A model generated the notes under the pieces. It ran no database searches and was not told where the DNA came from. It worked only from the letters and a program-made list of their open reading frames with translations. This document shows, one piece after another, positions 1 through 7,539 of a stretch of DNA of 16,591 bases (positions are counted from its first letter, which is position 1; every line of letters begins with the position of its first letter). The translations under genes and the position numbers were made by a program. The stretch spans positions 1-16,591 of the forward strand of contig BTRG01000055.1 in assembly GCA_036986275.1 (NCBI GenBank), read 5' to 3'. This DNA comes from BTRG01 sp036986275. Its GTDB lineage: Bacteria > Pseudomonadota > Gammaproteobacteria > Acidiferrobacterales > SZUA-150.

Positions 1-324
1 TTACTGTTTTCCACAATATTATCCGTTTTATCTTCTTTCATGCTATGAAAGGTAATCGGCATGACTTCCTGAATATTTAGGAAAACTGTTTACCAGGCTG
101 CTCCAATTCCTTGTCAAGCTAGTAGGATATTAAAGGAAATAGCAGTTGGCAGTTGACTGTGAGCGGTCAGTTTTACATTACGATCAGGCCGTCTTTAACA
201 AGGCGGATAAACAAGTACGGTTATTAGTCTGTTCTCGCGGTCAATAAACCCAGAAATCGATATAGATAAGGAGATTTCATATTACTTAATTCATCTATAT
301 TCAGCTCTTGGCCAGCAGCTGACC
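1..324. other. Intergenic stretch with no recognisable gene
   Basis: No convincing reading frame is visible on either strand. The stretch is AT-rich and holds a few short inverted repeats, such as CCGTCTT/AAGGCGG around 199-216 (loop TAAC). A weak 6-bp hairpin (TCAGCT/AGCTGA on the minus strand, about 301-322) lies just past the stop of the minus-strand regulator. It has no clear U-run, so I do not call it a terminator. An AAGGAG-like motif near 268 has no start codon behind it. Confidence 0.5.
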
Positions 325-1308
325 TCAGGAGCCGGCAGCTTCCAGCTTGTGCTCAAGCTCTGTCAGGAAGACGCTGTCTGAAACCAGTCCCTTAAGAGTA
401 TGCATACCTATCGATACAGTGGGAGCGGGTAATACACACTCATGAGGTATCACCACTTCCGTGGAAGAGATTTTTTCTATCAATCTGCCAGCCAATACAC
501 CGGCTCCGTCCAGGTTTGTTTCGGGCAACAGAATAACAAATCGGTCCTTATCATAACGTGCAATCAGGTCCGTGGGGCGACATTTGTTCAGCAGGGTCTG
601 CGCGGTAGTAAACAACATTTGATTTCCAAGTTCACTACCAAAGTCATTAATAAACTCGGGATAATCATTAATAGAGAGCAGAATGGCGGAAAGTCCGGTG
701 TCATTCATGGCTGCACGTGAAATGGCGCGCGGTAAAATACGCTTCAACCAGCGTCGATTATGTACGCCGGTAACATCATCGACATAGCTTATACGTTTCG
801 TGAATGTTGATTCTTCAAGGGCGACATAGTGCTCATTTCTGATGAACTGTATAAACAGTTCCGAGAATGCACGTGCAATACCGTGGTCTTCCTTGACAAA
901 CGTCATCAGGGATTCGTTACTCAGAATAAGCAGGTCAGTTTTTTCACTGGCGATGATGGTTTCTGCGCTGGCCATTTCTTGTATCGCCGAGACAAGACCG
1001 GCGCATTGGCCAATATCAATAAGTCCCAGAGGCCGGCTATCGGCAGACTCCGGGTGTATCCGTAATTGACCTTCCAGAACAATATAGACGTTCAGGTTGA
1101 GTTGGCCCACCGACATCAGGGTCTCGCCGGCATCTATAGAAATAATAGACAGATCGGTCAGCGACTTTTCAAGGAACCCGTGGTCTGCATATTTAAAGAG
1201 TTCAACGACAGAAAGTGAGGTCAGATCCAGGACGCGTTTATCTTCGACAACAAACCCGGTTGCGGGGATGTCATTATTTGTGGCTGCTGCCTTGTCAGTT
1301 CCAAACAT
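325..1308 (-). CDS. Crp-like (cNMP-binding fold) protein with degenerate GGDEF domain, probable c-di-GMP receptor
   Basis: The protein has 327 aa. Residues about 34-145 look like a cyclic-nucleotide-binding/Crp beta-roll (GETLMSVGQ, YIVLEGQLRI). The phosphate-binding cassette Arg usually seen as RSA is not evident, so cAMP binding is doubtful. Residues about 172-327 are a GGDEF domain: the opening DDVTGVHNRRWL is canonical, but the active-site signature reads DKDRF (253-257) in place of GGDEF. Both glycines and the catalytic acid are replaced, so cyclase activity is very unlikely. RPTD (244-247) sits exactly five residues before the signature, where the c-di-GMP inhibitory RxxD site lies in active cyclases. 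I infer a c-di-GMP-sensing regulator rather than an enzyme. The start has an AGAGGGG ribosome-binding site about 5 nt upstream. The gene is divergent from the CoA-activase operon and has a sigma-54-like promoter upstream. No membrane segment or HTH is visible, so the output is probably protein-protein. Confidence 0.85.
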   Translation of the reverse strand: MFGTDKAAATNNDIPATGFVVEDKRVLDLTSLSVVELFKYADHGFLEKSLTDLSIISIDAGETLMSVGQLNLNVYIVLEGQLRIHPESADSRPLGLIDIGQCAGLVSAIQEMASAETIIASEKTDLLILSNESLMTFVKEDHGIARAFSELFIQFIRNEHYVALEESTFTKRISYVDDVTGVHNRRWLKRILPRAISRAAMNDTGLSAILLSINDYPEFINDFGSELGNQMLFTTAQTLLNKCRPTDLIARYDKDRFVILLPETNLDGAGVLAGRLIEKISSTEVVIPHECVLPAPTVSIGMHTLKGLVSDSVFLTELEHKLEAAGS

Positions 1309-1356
1309 GCCGGCCCCTCTATTAACAGGATCAAATGCTTTGCTTTAGTGCTGGAA

Positions 1357-1372
1357 TGCAGAAACTGTGCCA
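1357..1372 (-). promoter_or_regulatory. Candidate sigma-54 promoter for the degenerate-GGDEF gene
   Basis: On the minus strand the sequence is TGGCACAGTTTCTGCA. It matches the -24/-12 consensus TGGCAC-N5-TTGCA at all but one position, with GG and GC separated by the required 10 nt. Transcription would start near 1346, leaving an untranslated leader of about 40 nt before the start codon at 1308. No enhancer site for a specific activator was identified. Confidence 0.5.
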
Positions 1373-1516
1373 CACATTGCAGCCCTTAGTTTGGGTTGTA
1401 TTTGCCTGTACGGGCAAGGCATGAGGCAGGGAAAGTCGCCAAAAACCATATAGAAAATATGTTAAGTATTTTTGATAACATGATGTTTTTGAGGGATTTT
1501 GCTCTCGTGTTTGTTT

Positions 1517-1680
1517 GCAGTTCTATCCGTTCAGGGCGTTTGGGTGCTATACAATCGCAGGTCTGCTTCGGAGAGGGCGTTGCGACACAGTACGGGCCTT
1601 AAGAGTAGAACCTGCCGGGGTGCGTCAGCCTGGTATTGCTTGCCCGGTCCCAGGGGGACGGGTAAGGTAAGGCCAATACC
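1517..1680 (+). ncRNA. Candidate structured leader RNA upstream of the CoA-activase operon
   Basis: The stretch folds by hand into two units. Unit 1 is a rod closed by 1517-1525 pairing with 1606-1615 (GCAGTTCTA with TAGAACCTGC, one bulged C). Inside it are AGGGC/GCCTT (1533-1537/1596-1600), GTGCT/AGTAC (1544-1548/1589-1593) and TCGCA/TGCGA (1555-1559/1581-1585), capped by a C(UUCG)G-type loop. Unit 2 is a long hairpin: 1639-1651 pairs with 1655-1666 (CTTGCCCGGTCCC with GGGACGGGTAAG, one bulge and one wobble), extended by GGTATTG/CAATACC (1632-1638/1674-1680). The last strand overlaps the 5' arm of the terminator that follows, so the two folds compete. I do not recognise the cobalamin, TPP, GEMM, glycine or 6S consensus. 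It could instead be a free small RNA. No clear -35/-10 pair was found; TGCTATACAAT at 1546-1555 is an extended -10 candidate but lies inside the fold. Confidence 0.45.
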
Positions 1681-1700
1681 CTGAAATATTTGGCCTTTTT
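1669..1700 (+). terminator. Intrinsic terminator in the leader of the CoA-activase operon
   Basis: AAGGCCAA (1669-1676) pairs perfectly with TTGGCCTT (1690-1697) across a 13-nt loop, and the stem runs into a TTTTT tract (1696-1700). It ends 33 nt before the activase start codon. It therefore either terminates an upstream small RNA or works as an attenuator for the operon. Its 5' arm shares CAA (1674-1676) with the distal strand of the preceding long hairpin, and pairing there would leave only five terminator base pairs. Confidence 0.7.
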
Positions 1701-1733
1701 ATCAAATGATGGTCATACCATAACAAGAACTAT

Positions 1734-4700
1734 ATGAACAACACGGAGAAAGTAATCGGCATTGATGTCGGTTCTACAACAGTAAAGTGCGTGGTTGTAG
1801 AAGCCGGCAATTCTGAGGTGTGCTGGCGCCGGTACCAGCGGCACGAAACCCGTCAGGCGCAAACCCTCCTTGCCATGTTGCAGGCGATCGAGGTCGACTT
1901 TCCAGAGTTAAAACATGCCACAACGCATGCCTTTGTCACGGGTTCCGGGGCCGGTCCTCTGGCCGCACCGGTGGGCGCACGTTTTGTCCAGGAAGTGAAT
2001 GCTGTCACGCTGGCGGTTGAGCGCTTGCACCCGGATGTCAATAGTGTTATCGAGCTGGGCGGCCAGGATGCCAAGGTCATCCTGTTTAAACCTCAACCTG
2101 GAAGCGATGCGCGCAAGGTCATTACATCCATGAATGACAAGTGCGCATCCGGTACCGGTGCGACCATAGATAAATGTATGTTGAAAGTTGGTATGGATAC
2201 ACAGGCCGTGTCAGGGTTAAGCTTTAATGTCGGCAAGTTGCATCATGTTGCCGCCAAGTGCGGGGTCTTTGCCGAGACCGACATCGTTAATTTGATCAAG
2301 GCAGGTGTGCCGGCCGGTGAGGTAATGAATTCTCTGGCCGATGCCATTGTTATGCAGAACCTCTCTGTTCTGACACGTGGCAACACCCTGATGCCCAGGG
2401 TGTTATTGTTGGGTGGGCCCAATACCTTCCTGCCATTTCTGCAAACCTGCTGGCGTTTGCGTATACGAGAAACCTGGCAACAACGTGGCATAACCCTCGA
2501 TGGCTATGACCTGTCAGACGAGGAGTTAATCCAGGTTCCACTACACTCCGAATTCTACGCCGCCTTTGGGGCGGCAATGTTTGGTATCGCCGATCAACAG
2601 TCTGAGGCAAGGGCATACTCAGGCGCGCAAGGTCTGCAGGCGTTCATGGAAAAAGGCCGCAGCGCGCGCCTGAAACAGTATACGCAGCAGGGTCTGCTAA
2701 AGACTGATGACAGCCTGGAGAATTTTCGTTCACGTTATGCAGTGCCGGTATTCTCATCCGCACGTTTTAATCCTGGCAGCACGGTACGTGTGTATATAGG
2801 CATAGATGGGGGCTCTACCAGCTCCAAGGCTGTATTGCTTGATGAAGAGGGTGAACTGCTAGGCAAGGCATACCAACTGTCCAAAGGCAATCCCATACAG
2901 GACGCAAAGGAGTTATTAAAACAGTTGTACGAAGAAGTCATACAGCAGGGTGCAAGCCTGGAAGTGCTGGGCTTTGGCGCCACGGGTTATGCCGCCGATG
3001 TACTGGATAAGGCGCTGCGTTGTGATGCCAATATTGTTGAGACGATTGCCCATATGAGCAGTGCCAGGCAATACTGTGGGGATGATATTGATGTCATTTG
3101 CGATATTGGCGGGCAGGATATCAAGGTGTTGTTTTTACAAAACGGTGTTATTAAAAACTTCAGGTTATCCAATCAATGTTCTGCCGGCAACGGCATGTTA
3201 TTACAGGCCATGGCGGCACAGTTTGGTATCGAGGTGCAAGACTATGCCAGGGTAGCCTTCGAGGCAGAGTTGGCGCCGCGATTCAGTTATGGCTGCGCCG
3301 TGTTTCTTGACAGTGACCGTGTCAATTTTCAGAGAGAAGGATTTATCCGCGAGGAATTGTTTGCCGGCCTGGCCCAGGTCTTGCCCAAGAATATCTGGCA
3401 ATACGTGGTGCAGGTCCCGCGTATGTCAGAGCTGGGACGCAAGTTTGTCTTGCAAGGGGGCACGCAATACAACCTGGCAGCCGTCAAGGCGCAAGTAGAC
3501 TATATTAAAGAACGCGTAGCGGATGCCCACATTGATGTCCATCCTCATTGTGGTGAAGCGGGCGCAATAGGCGCGGCGCTGGAAGCGAGGCGTCTGGTGC
3601 GTCGTCGCGGTCAGTCGCGCTTTATTGGTATGGAATTGGCCATAAACCTGCAATACACTACGCGTACGGATGAATCCACGCGTTGCCATTTTTGTGAAAA
3701 TAAATGCTCGCGCACTTTTATTGACACCGATTTGGGTAATGGTGAGGTTGCACGCTATATCGCCGGTTTTTCCTGCGAGAAAGGCACGGTGGAGTCCAAA
3801 CAAGAAGTGGTGGCCCTACACAAGGTCAGACGGCAACTCAAACGCCAATACCCCAACCTGGTGGATTATGAAGCCAGTCTCGTATTTCGCTCCGCCTATA
3901 AAGCCGAGGCCATACCGCCCGCCGGTTCGATAGTAAATGTTGAGGATGTGCGGCTCCGTTGGTGGGGTTGGGGTGTGAGTAAAAGAAAATTTATTCAGAG
4001 ACCTGTAGAAAGGAGTTTTGAGACACAGGCAGTACGGCGTAAACAACTGCGTGTAGGCATACCTCGTGCGCTGAATATCTATACTCTGGCCCCGTTTCTG
4101 CGTGTCTATCTGGAAACCTTGGGTATATTACCTGGTAATATTGTTTTCTCAGATCCCACTTCGGAAGAGTTATGGGCCGAGGGAGGCAAATACGGATCCA
4201 TAGATCCCTGTTTCCCCGCTAAAGTAAGTTTGGCGCATGTGCATCAGTTATTGCATGGCAAACAGCGTCACAAGTCCCTGGACTATATCTGGTTTCCTTC
4301 AATCACGCATATGCCTACTTTTGTTACGCGCACCGCCTCCCAGGTCACGTGTCCGGTAGTGGCCGGTACACCATCCGTGGTGGAAGCGGCATTTACCAAG
4401 GAGCGAAACTGGTTTGAAGATACGGATTACATATTCGGCGCCTTGAACTTTGAAATTGAAGAGCTACTGAGACAACAACTCTTCGTTGCCTGGGGCGAGC
4501 GGCTCGGTATTACCGAGGATGAAAATGACTGGGCCTGTACGCAGGCATGGGAAGCCATGAGAGTTTGTGATCATGAGTTGCAGCGCCGTGGTCTGGAATT
4601 GTTAAATGAAGCGGAGGCCAACAACAAGGTTATATTGCTGGTATTGGCCAGGCCCTATCATAATGACCCCGGTCTGAATCATGAGGTGATAGAAGAGTTT

Positions 4701-5399
4701 CAGGCCCTGGGTTATCCCGCGCTATCTATTCGATCCATTCCCAAGCATTCCGGTTATCTCGAACGTTTCTTTGAGCAGGATCTGACCGCGGGTCGTATAG
4801 ATGATGTATTTGATATACGCGATGTCTGGCCAGAGAATTATTCGGTAAATAGTGCGCAAAAGGTTTGGGCGGCAAAGTTTGCGTCACGCCATCCTAATGT
4901 GGCGGTGCTGGATCTTTCCAGTTTCAAGTGTGGTCATGACGCCCCCACTTACGGCATTATTGATGGAATGATTTCTGCCAGTAGTACACCCTATATGGCC
5001 TTGCACGATATTGATGCCAACAAGCCCGGCGGTTCTATCAGGATACGGGTCAAGACCTATGCCTATGCCCTGGAACGTTACCAGGAGCAGTTGTTGGACA
5101 AAGCGGAAAGACGCAGCGAGCTGGAACGCGTGGTGGCCGCAAAGCGTATGGAATTACTGGGCCGGTATCAAAAAGAACTCTATCCGGGTTTACAGCATCT
5201 GGCACCGGCACTCAGTTATCGTCTGGATGATATTTATAATGAGTATCTCAATAGCGAGATCAGGCTGGGGGCCTGGCAACAAAAACCCGTGGCTTGCTTT
5301 GAAGCCATACAACAAGATGCGCAACCTATAGTGTTTTATCCGGCGGATGTTTTGAAGGCAGCTGCGGCAAGTCATGCCGCAGAAGAAACAGTCGATTAA
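1734..5399 (+). CDS. 2-hydroxyacyl-CoA dehydratase activase-like protein: two BadF/BcrA ATPase domains plus DUF2229-like region
   Basis: The protein has 1221 aa and belongs to the BadF/BadG/BcrA/BcrD ATPase superfamily. Family members use ATP to inject an electron into a (R)-2-hydroxyacyl-CoA dehydratase or benzoyl-CoA reductase-like partner. ASKHA domain 1 (about 5-285) has IGIDVGSTTVK and IELGGQDAK. Domain 2 (about 353-615) has IGIDGGSTSSK and CDIGGQDIK. Each domain supplies two cysteines 39 residues apart (C137/C176 and C482/C521), the same spacing as the cluster ligands of the homodimeric activase HgdC. The protein therefore looks like a covalent pseudo-dimer around one [4Fe-4S] cluster. 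A cysteine motif follows (C651, C654, C658, C681), then a DUF2229-like segment from about 770 with C826, C873 and C1066 (KCGHDAPT). The next gene starts 27 nt downstream and is probably a subunit of the same complex. No signal peptide is seen, so it should be cytosolic. No clear Shine-Dalgarno lies before the ATG, but the frame starts right at the ASKHA motif. The substrate is unknown. Confidence 0.85.
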   Translation: MNNTEKVIGIDVGSTTVKCVVVEAGNSEVCWRRYQRHETRQAQTLLAMLQAIEVDFPELKHATTHAFVTGSGAGPLAAPVGARFVQEVNAVTLAVERLHPDVNSVIELGGQDAKVILFKPQPGSDARKVITSMNDKCASGTGATIDKCMLKVGMDTQAVSGLSFNVGKLHHVAAKCGVFAETDIVNLIKAGVPAGEVMNSLADAIVMQNLSVLTRGNTLMPRVLLLGGPNTFLPFLQTCWRLRIRETWQQRGITLDGYDLSDEELIQVPLHSEFYAAFGAAMFGIADQQSEARAYSGAQGLQAFMEKGRSARLKQYTQQGLLKTDDSLENFRSRYAVPVFSSARFNPGSTVRVYIGIDGGSTSSKAVLLDEEGELLGKAYQLSKGNPIQDAKELLKQLYEEVIQQGASLEVLGFGATGYAADVLDKALRCDANIVETIAHMSSARQYCGDDIDVICDIGGQDIKVLFLQNGVIKNFRLSNQCSAGNGMLLQAMAAQFGIEVQDYARVAFEAELAPRFSYGCAVFLDSDRVNFQREGFIREELFAGLAQVLPKNIWQYVVQVPRMSELGRKFVLQGGTQYNLAAVKAQVDYIKERVADAHIDVHPHCGEAGAIGAALEARRLVRRRGQSRFIGMELAINLQYTTRTDESTRCHFCENKCSRTFIDTDLGNGEVARYIAGFSCEKGTVESKQEVVALHKVRRQLKRQYPNLVDYEASLVFRSAYKAEAIPPAGSIVNVEDVRLRWWGWGVSKRKFIQRPVERSFETQAVRRKQLRVGIPRALNIYTLAPFLRVYLETLGILPGNIVFSDPTSEELWAEGGKYGSIDPCFPAKVSLAHVHQLLHGKQRHKSLDYIWFPSITHMPTFVTRTASQVTCPVVAGTPSVVEAAFTKERNWFEDTDYIFGALNFEIEELLRQQLFVAWGERLGITEDENDWACTQAWEAMRVCDHELQRRGLELLNEAEANNKVILLVLARPYHNDPGLNHEVIEEFQALGYPALSIRSIPKHSGYLERFFEQDLTAGRIDDVFDIRDVWPENYSVNSAQKVWAAKFASRHPNVAVLDLSSFKCGHDAPTYGIIDGMISASSTPYMALHDIDANKPGGSIRIRVKTYAYALERYQEQLLDKAERRSELERVVAAKRMELLGRYQKELYPGLQHLAPALSYRLDDIYNEYLNSEIRLGAWQQKPVACFEAIQQDAQPIVFYPADVLKAAAASHAAEETVD

Positions 5400-5426
5400 A
5401 ATCCGTACTCATAAGGAGATGCGATT

Positions 5427-7019
5427 GTGCAACATATTCAATACGACAGTGTGATGGATGAATGCGCTTTTAAAGGACTGGGTGATATAGAGGCCCAGGT
5501 ACGTCGCTTTGAAAGAGAAGAGCGCCGACGCCTTGGTTTGAATGAGAAGCCGGAGCACTGGCACGATCCTTGTCCCGAGACCTTTACCCGTGAACAACGC
5601 ACACATACCACCATCTTGTTTAATGGAATTACCCTTGCCCATGATGTCATTATAGAAACGGGCCTGGCGGCTATGGGATATAACATCCAGGTGCTGGACA
5701 CCCCGGACAATGATGCGCTGCAACTGGGCAAGGAGTATGGTAATCGTGGTCAGTGCAATCCTACTTATTATACAGTCGGCAATCTCATCAAGTACCTGGA
5801 TAGCCTGTACAAGGAAGAGGGCCTGAGCAAACAGGAAATCGTCAAGCGTTATATCTTGTTAACAGTTGGAGCGTGCGGGCCCTGCCGTTTTGGAATGTAC
5901 AAGACCGAAAATCGCAAGGCCCTACGCGATGCCGGTTATGACGGATTCCGCATTATATTTTTTCAGAACGCAATGAATTTCAGGCAGAGCCACGCCGAGG
6001 CGGGTCTGGCGCTAACCCCACGATTTTTTATTACCTTGCTTAAATGCATTATGGCCGGCGATGTACTCAATGCTATGGGTTATCGAATTCGCCCTTATGA
6101 AACAGAGCAGGGTGAAACAGACAAGGTGTTGAAGGCCTGCCGCCAGCGTGTATGCCAGGCCCTGCTTGATAGCAGCAGCCTACTGAAGGCACTTTATGAT
6201 TGTAAAAGGTTGTTCAAGTCTATCGCCCTGGATCGTTTGCAGGCCAGGCCCAAGGTGTCCGTCATAGGGGAGTTCTGGGCCATGACCACGGAGGGTGAAG
6301 GTAATTATGCCTTGCAACGTTTCCTTGAATCCGAAGGCGCCGAGGTCGAAGTGCAACCTGTAACCGGCTGGATCATGTATAAAATCTGGGAGGCCGAATA
6401 CAACGTGCGCGAGCGTATGTTGCTTCGTCGTCAGCATGAGGCCCGGAGACCACAGGTGCTCAAACCCTTTCGTACATTACTGATGATAAAACTGACAAAG
6501 TGGGTCATGAAGGCCAGTTTCTGCAGCTTTTCCTGGGCGCTTGGCCTCAGACATTATCACCTGTCCGATATGGAGGAGAATGCCAGCCTGAGTAAAAAAT
6601 ATTACCTGAATGAGTTGCGCGGCGGGGAAGGTCACATGGAAGTGGGCAAGGTCATACAGAGCACGGTACACCGTAAGGCCAACCTGGTCATCAGCGTCAA
6701 ACCATTTGGCTGCATGCCTTCATCATGTGTATCGGATGGCGTGCAATCGAAAGTGTTAAATGATTATCCCGATGCCCATTTCCTGGCTGTGGAAACGACA
6801 GGCGATGGTGCGGTGAGTGTATACAGCCGCGTACAAATGGAGATGTTCCGGGCGCGCCAGCGGGCCACTGAAGAGTTAAACCAGGCCTTGCAGGCGAGGC
6901 AGTTGGGGGCAACAACTGTGCGGCAAAGGAGTCAGGGTTCCGCGATACGGCACTGTGCCAGTAAGCACCCTGCGCACAAGGTGGCCTCTACGGCCGCAAA
7001 TCTTGTTTACGGATTATAG
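5427..7019 (+). CDS. 2-hydroxyacyl-CoA dehydratase/activase-related partner protein
   Basis: The protein has 530 aa and starts at GTG, with AAGGAG 8 nt upstream. It resembles the C-terminal part of very long activase-dehydratase fusion proteins and is distantly related to 2-hydroxyacyl-CoA dehydratase (HgdB-like) subunits. Conserved-looking cysteine sites are C110 (NRGQCNPTYY), C150/C153 (VGACGPCRFGMY) and C429/C434 (KPFGCMPSSC). These are plausible Fe-S ligands, as expected for a protein that accepts electrons from the neighbouring ATPase. Other recognisable stretches are FQNAMNFRQ and AVETTGDGAVSVYSR. The last 50 or so residues are basic and low in conservation. Only 27 nt separate it from the activase gene, so the two are almost certainly cotranscribed and probably form one complex. 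The substrate (a CoA ester or another hard-to-reduce compound) cannot be read from the sequence. Confidence 0.75.
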   Translation: MQHIQYDSVMDECAFKGLGDIEAQVRRFEREERRRLGLNEKPEHWHDPCPETFTREQRTHTTILFNGITLAHDVIIETGLAAMGYNIQVLDTPDNDALQLGKEYGNRGQCNPTYYTVGNLIKYLDSLYKEEGLSKQEIVKRYILLTVGACGPCRFGMYKTENRKALRDAGYDGFRIIFFQNAMNFRQSHAEAGLALTPRFFITLLKCIMAGDVLNAMGYRIRPYETEQGETDKVLKACRQRVCQALLDSSSLLKALYDCKRLFKSIALDRLQARPKVSVIGEFWAMTTEGEGNYALQRFLESEGAEVEVQPVTGWIMYKIWEAEYNVRERMLLRRQHEARRPQVLKPFRTLLMIKLTKWVMKASFCSFSWALGLRHYHLSDMEENASLSKKYYLNELRGGEGHMEVGKVIQSTVHRKANLVISVKPFGCMPSSCVSDGVQSKVLNDYPDAHFLAVETTGDGAVSVYSRVQMEMFRARQRATEELNQALQARQLGATTVRQRSQGSAIRHCASKHPAHKVASTAANLVYGL

Positions 7020-7135
7020 GTTTACCCGGTCGGGTGGAAGCGTTACCGAGGGCCGTGATATTCTGGTGTTTTCTCTTATGAATCCATCAACCTGTATCCT
7101 GTCTGAGTGATGGCGGGAGTGTTTAGGAGTAGACA

Positions 7136-7459
7136 TTGATACAATCTTTTTTTAATCGGATCGGACCCTTACGTGGGATCCTGTTGTTCAGTGTGGCGCT
7201 ATTTGTTGTATTGTCACAAATCACCGGCGACCCGATCTCGTATTCAGGATGGCAGATTTTGCCTACATTAATTGTCCCGGCCATTGCGCCCATTCTCTTT
7301 TTTGTATTGGGTTTTGATCTTATGATGAGCAGTATTCTGGCTGCTGACAGGACAGATGATGAAAAGGCCAGGTTCCATTTTATTGTAAAGTTGGAGGCGA
7401 TTCTGCTTCTCACTATGTTGTTATCCTGGCTGCCATATTTTCTGTCTATCGGAAGTTAG
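7136..7459 (+). CDS. Small three-helix membrane protein, unknown function
   Basis: The protein has 107 aa and starts at TTG, with TAGGAG 6 nt upstream, which decides the start. Three hydrophobic segments are visible at about residues 12-28, 41-64 and 84-104. A charged loop (AADRTDDEKAR, about 69-79) lies between the second and third. It is therefore an inner-membrane protein with little soluble mass. I do not recognise a family or motif. It lies 116 nt after the CoA-activase operon and 80 nt before dinB. Either transcript could include it, and nothing in the sequence links it functionally to either neighbour. Confidence 0.7.
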   Translation: MIQSFFNRIGPLRGILLFSVALFVVLSQITGDPISYSGWQILPTLIVPAIAPILFFVLGFDLMMSSILAADRTDDEKARFHFIVKLEAILLLTMLLSWLPYFLSIGS

Positions 7460-7539
7460 TTGTTGCTGTGCGTCTTTAGCCCGCAAGTCTGTAAAAATGC
7501 GTTACCTTTACTTCTCTCGTGTGCATTACTATTTATATT

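Noticed and set aside
1396..1684. Short plus-strand frames of 61-68 aa in the activase leader
   Set aside because: They lack Shine-Dalgarno sites and recognisable protein character. The region is better explained by RNA folding and ends in a terminator.
1517..1700. Assignment of the leader to cobalamin, TPP, c-di-GMP (GEMM), glycine, 6S or SRP RNA
   Set aside because: The conserved core sequences I know for these are absent; a stray GCCTTAAG resembles 6S only over a few bases.
3426..3803. 125-aa minus-strand frame inside the activase gene
   Set aside because: It is a shadow of a strongly supported coding frame, with no start signal or family resemblance. The same holds for 13182-13739 inside the ATP-grasp gene.
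7460..7539. LexA (SOS) box before dinB
   Set aside because: I looked for CTGT-N8-ACAG and found no acceptable match; CTGT occurs without a partner half-site.
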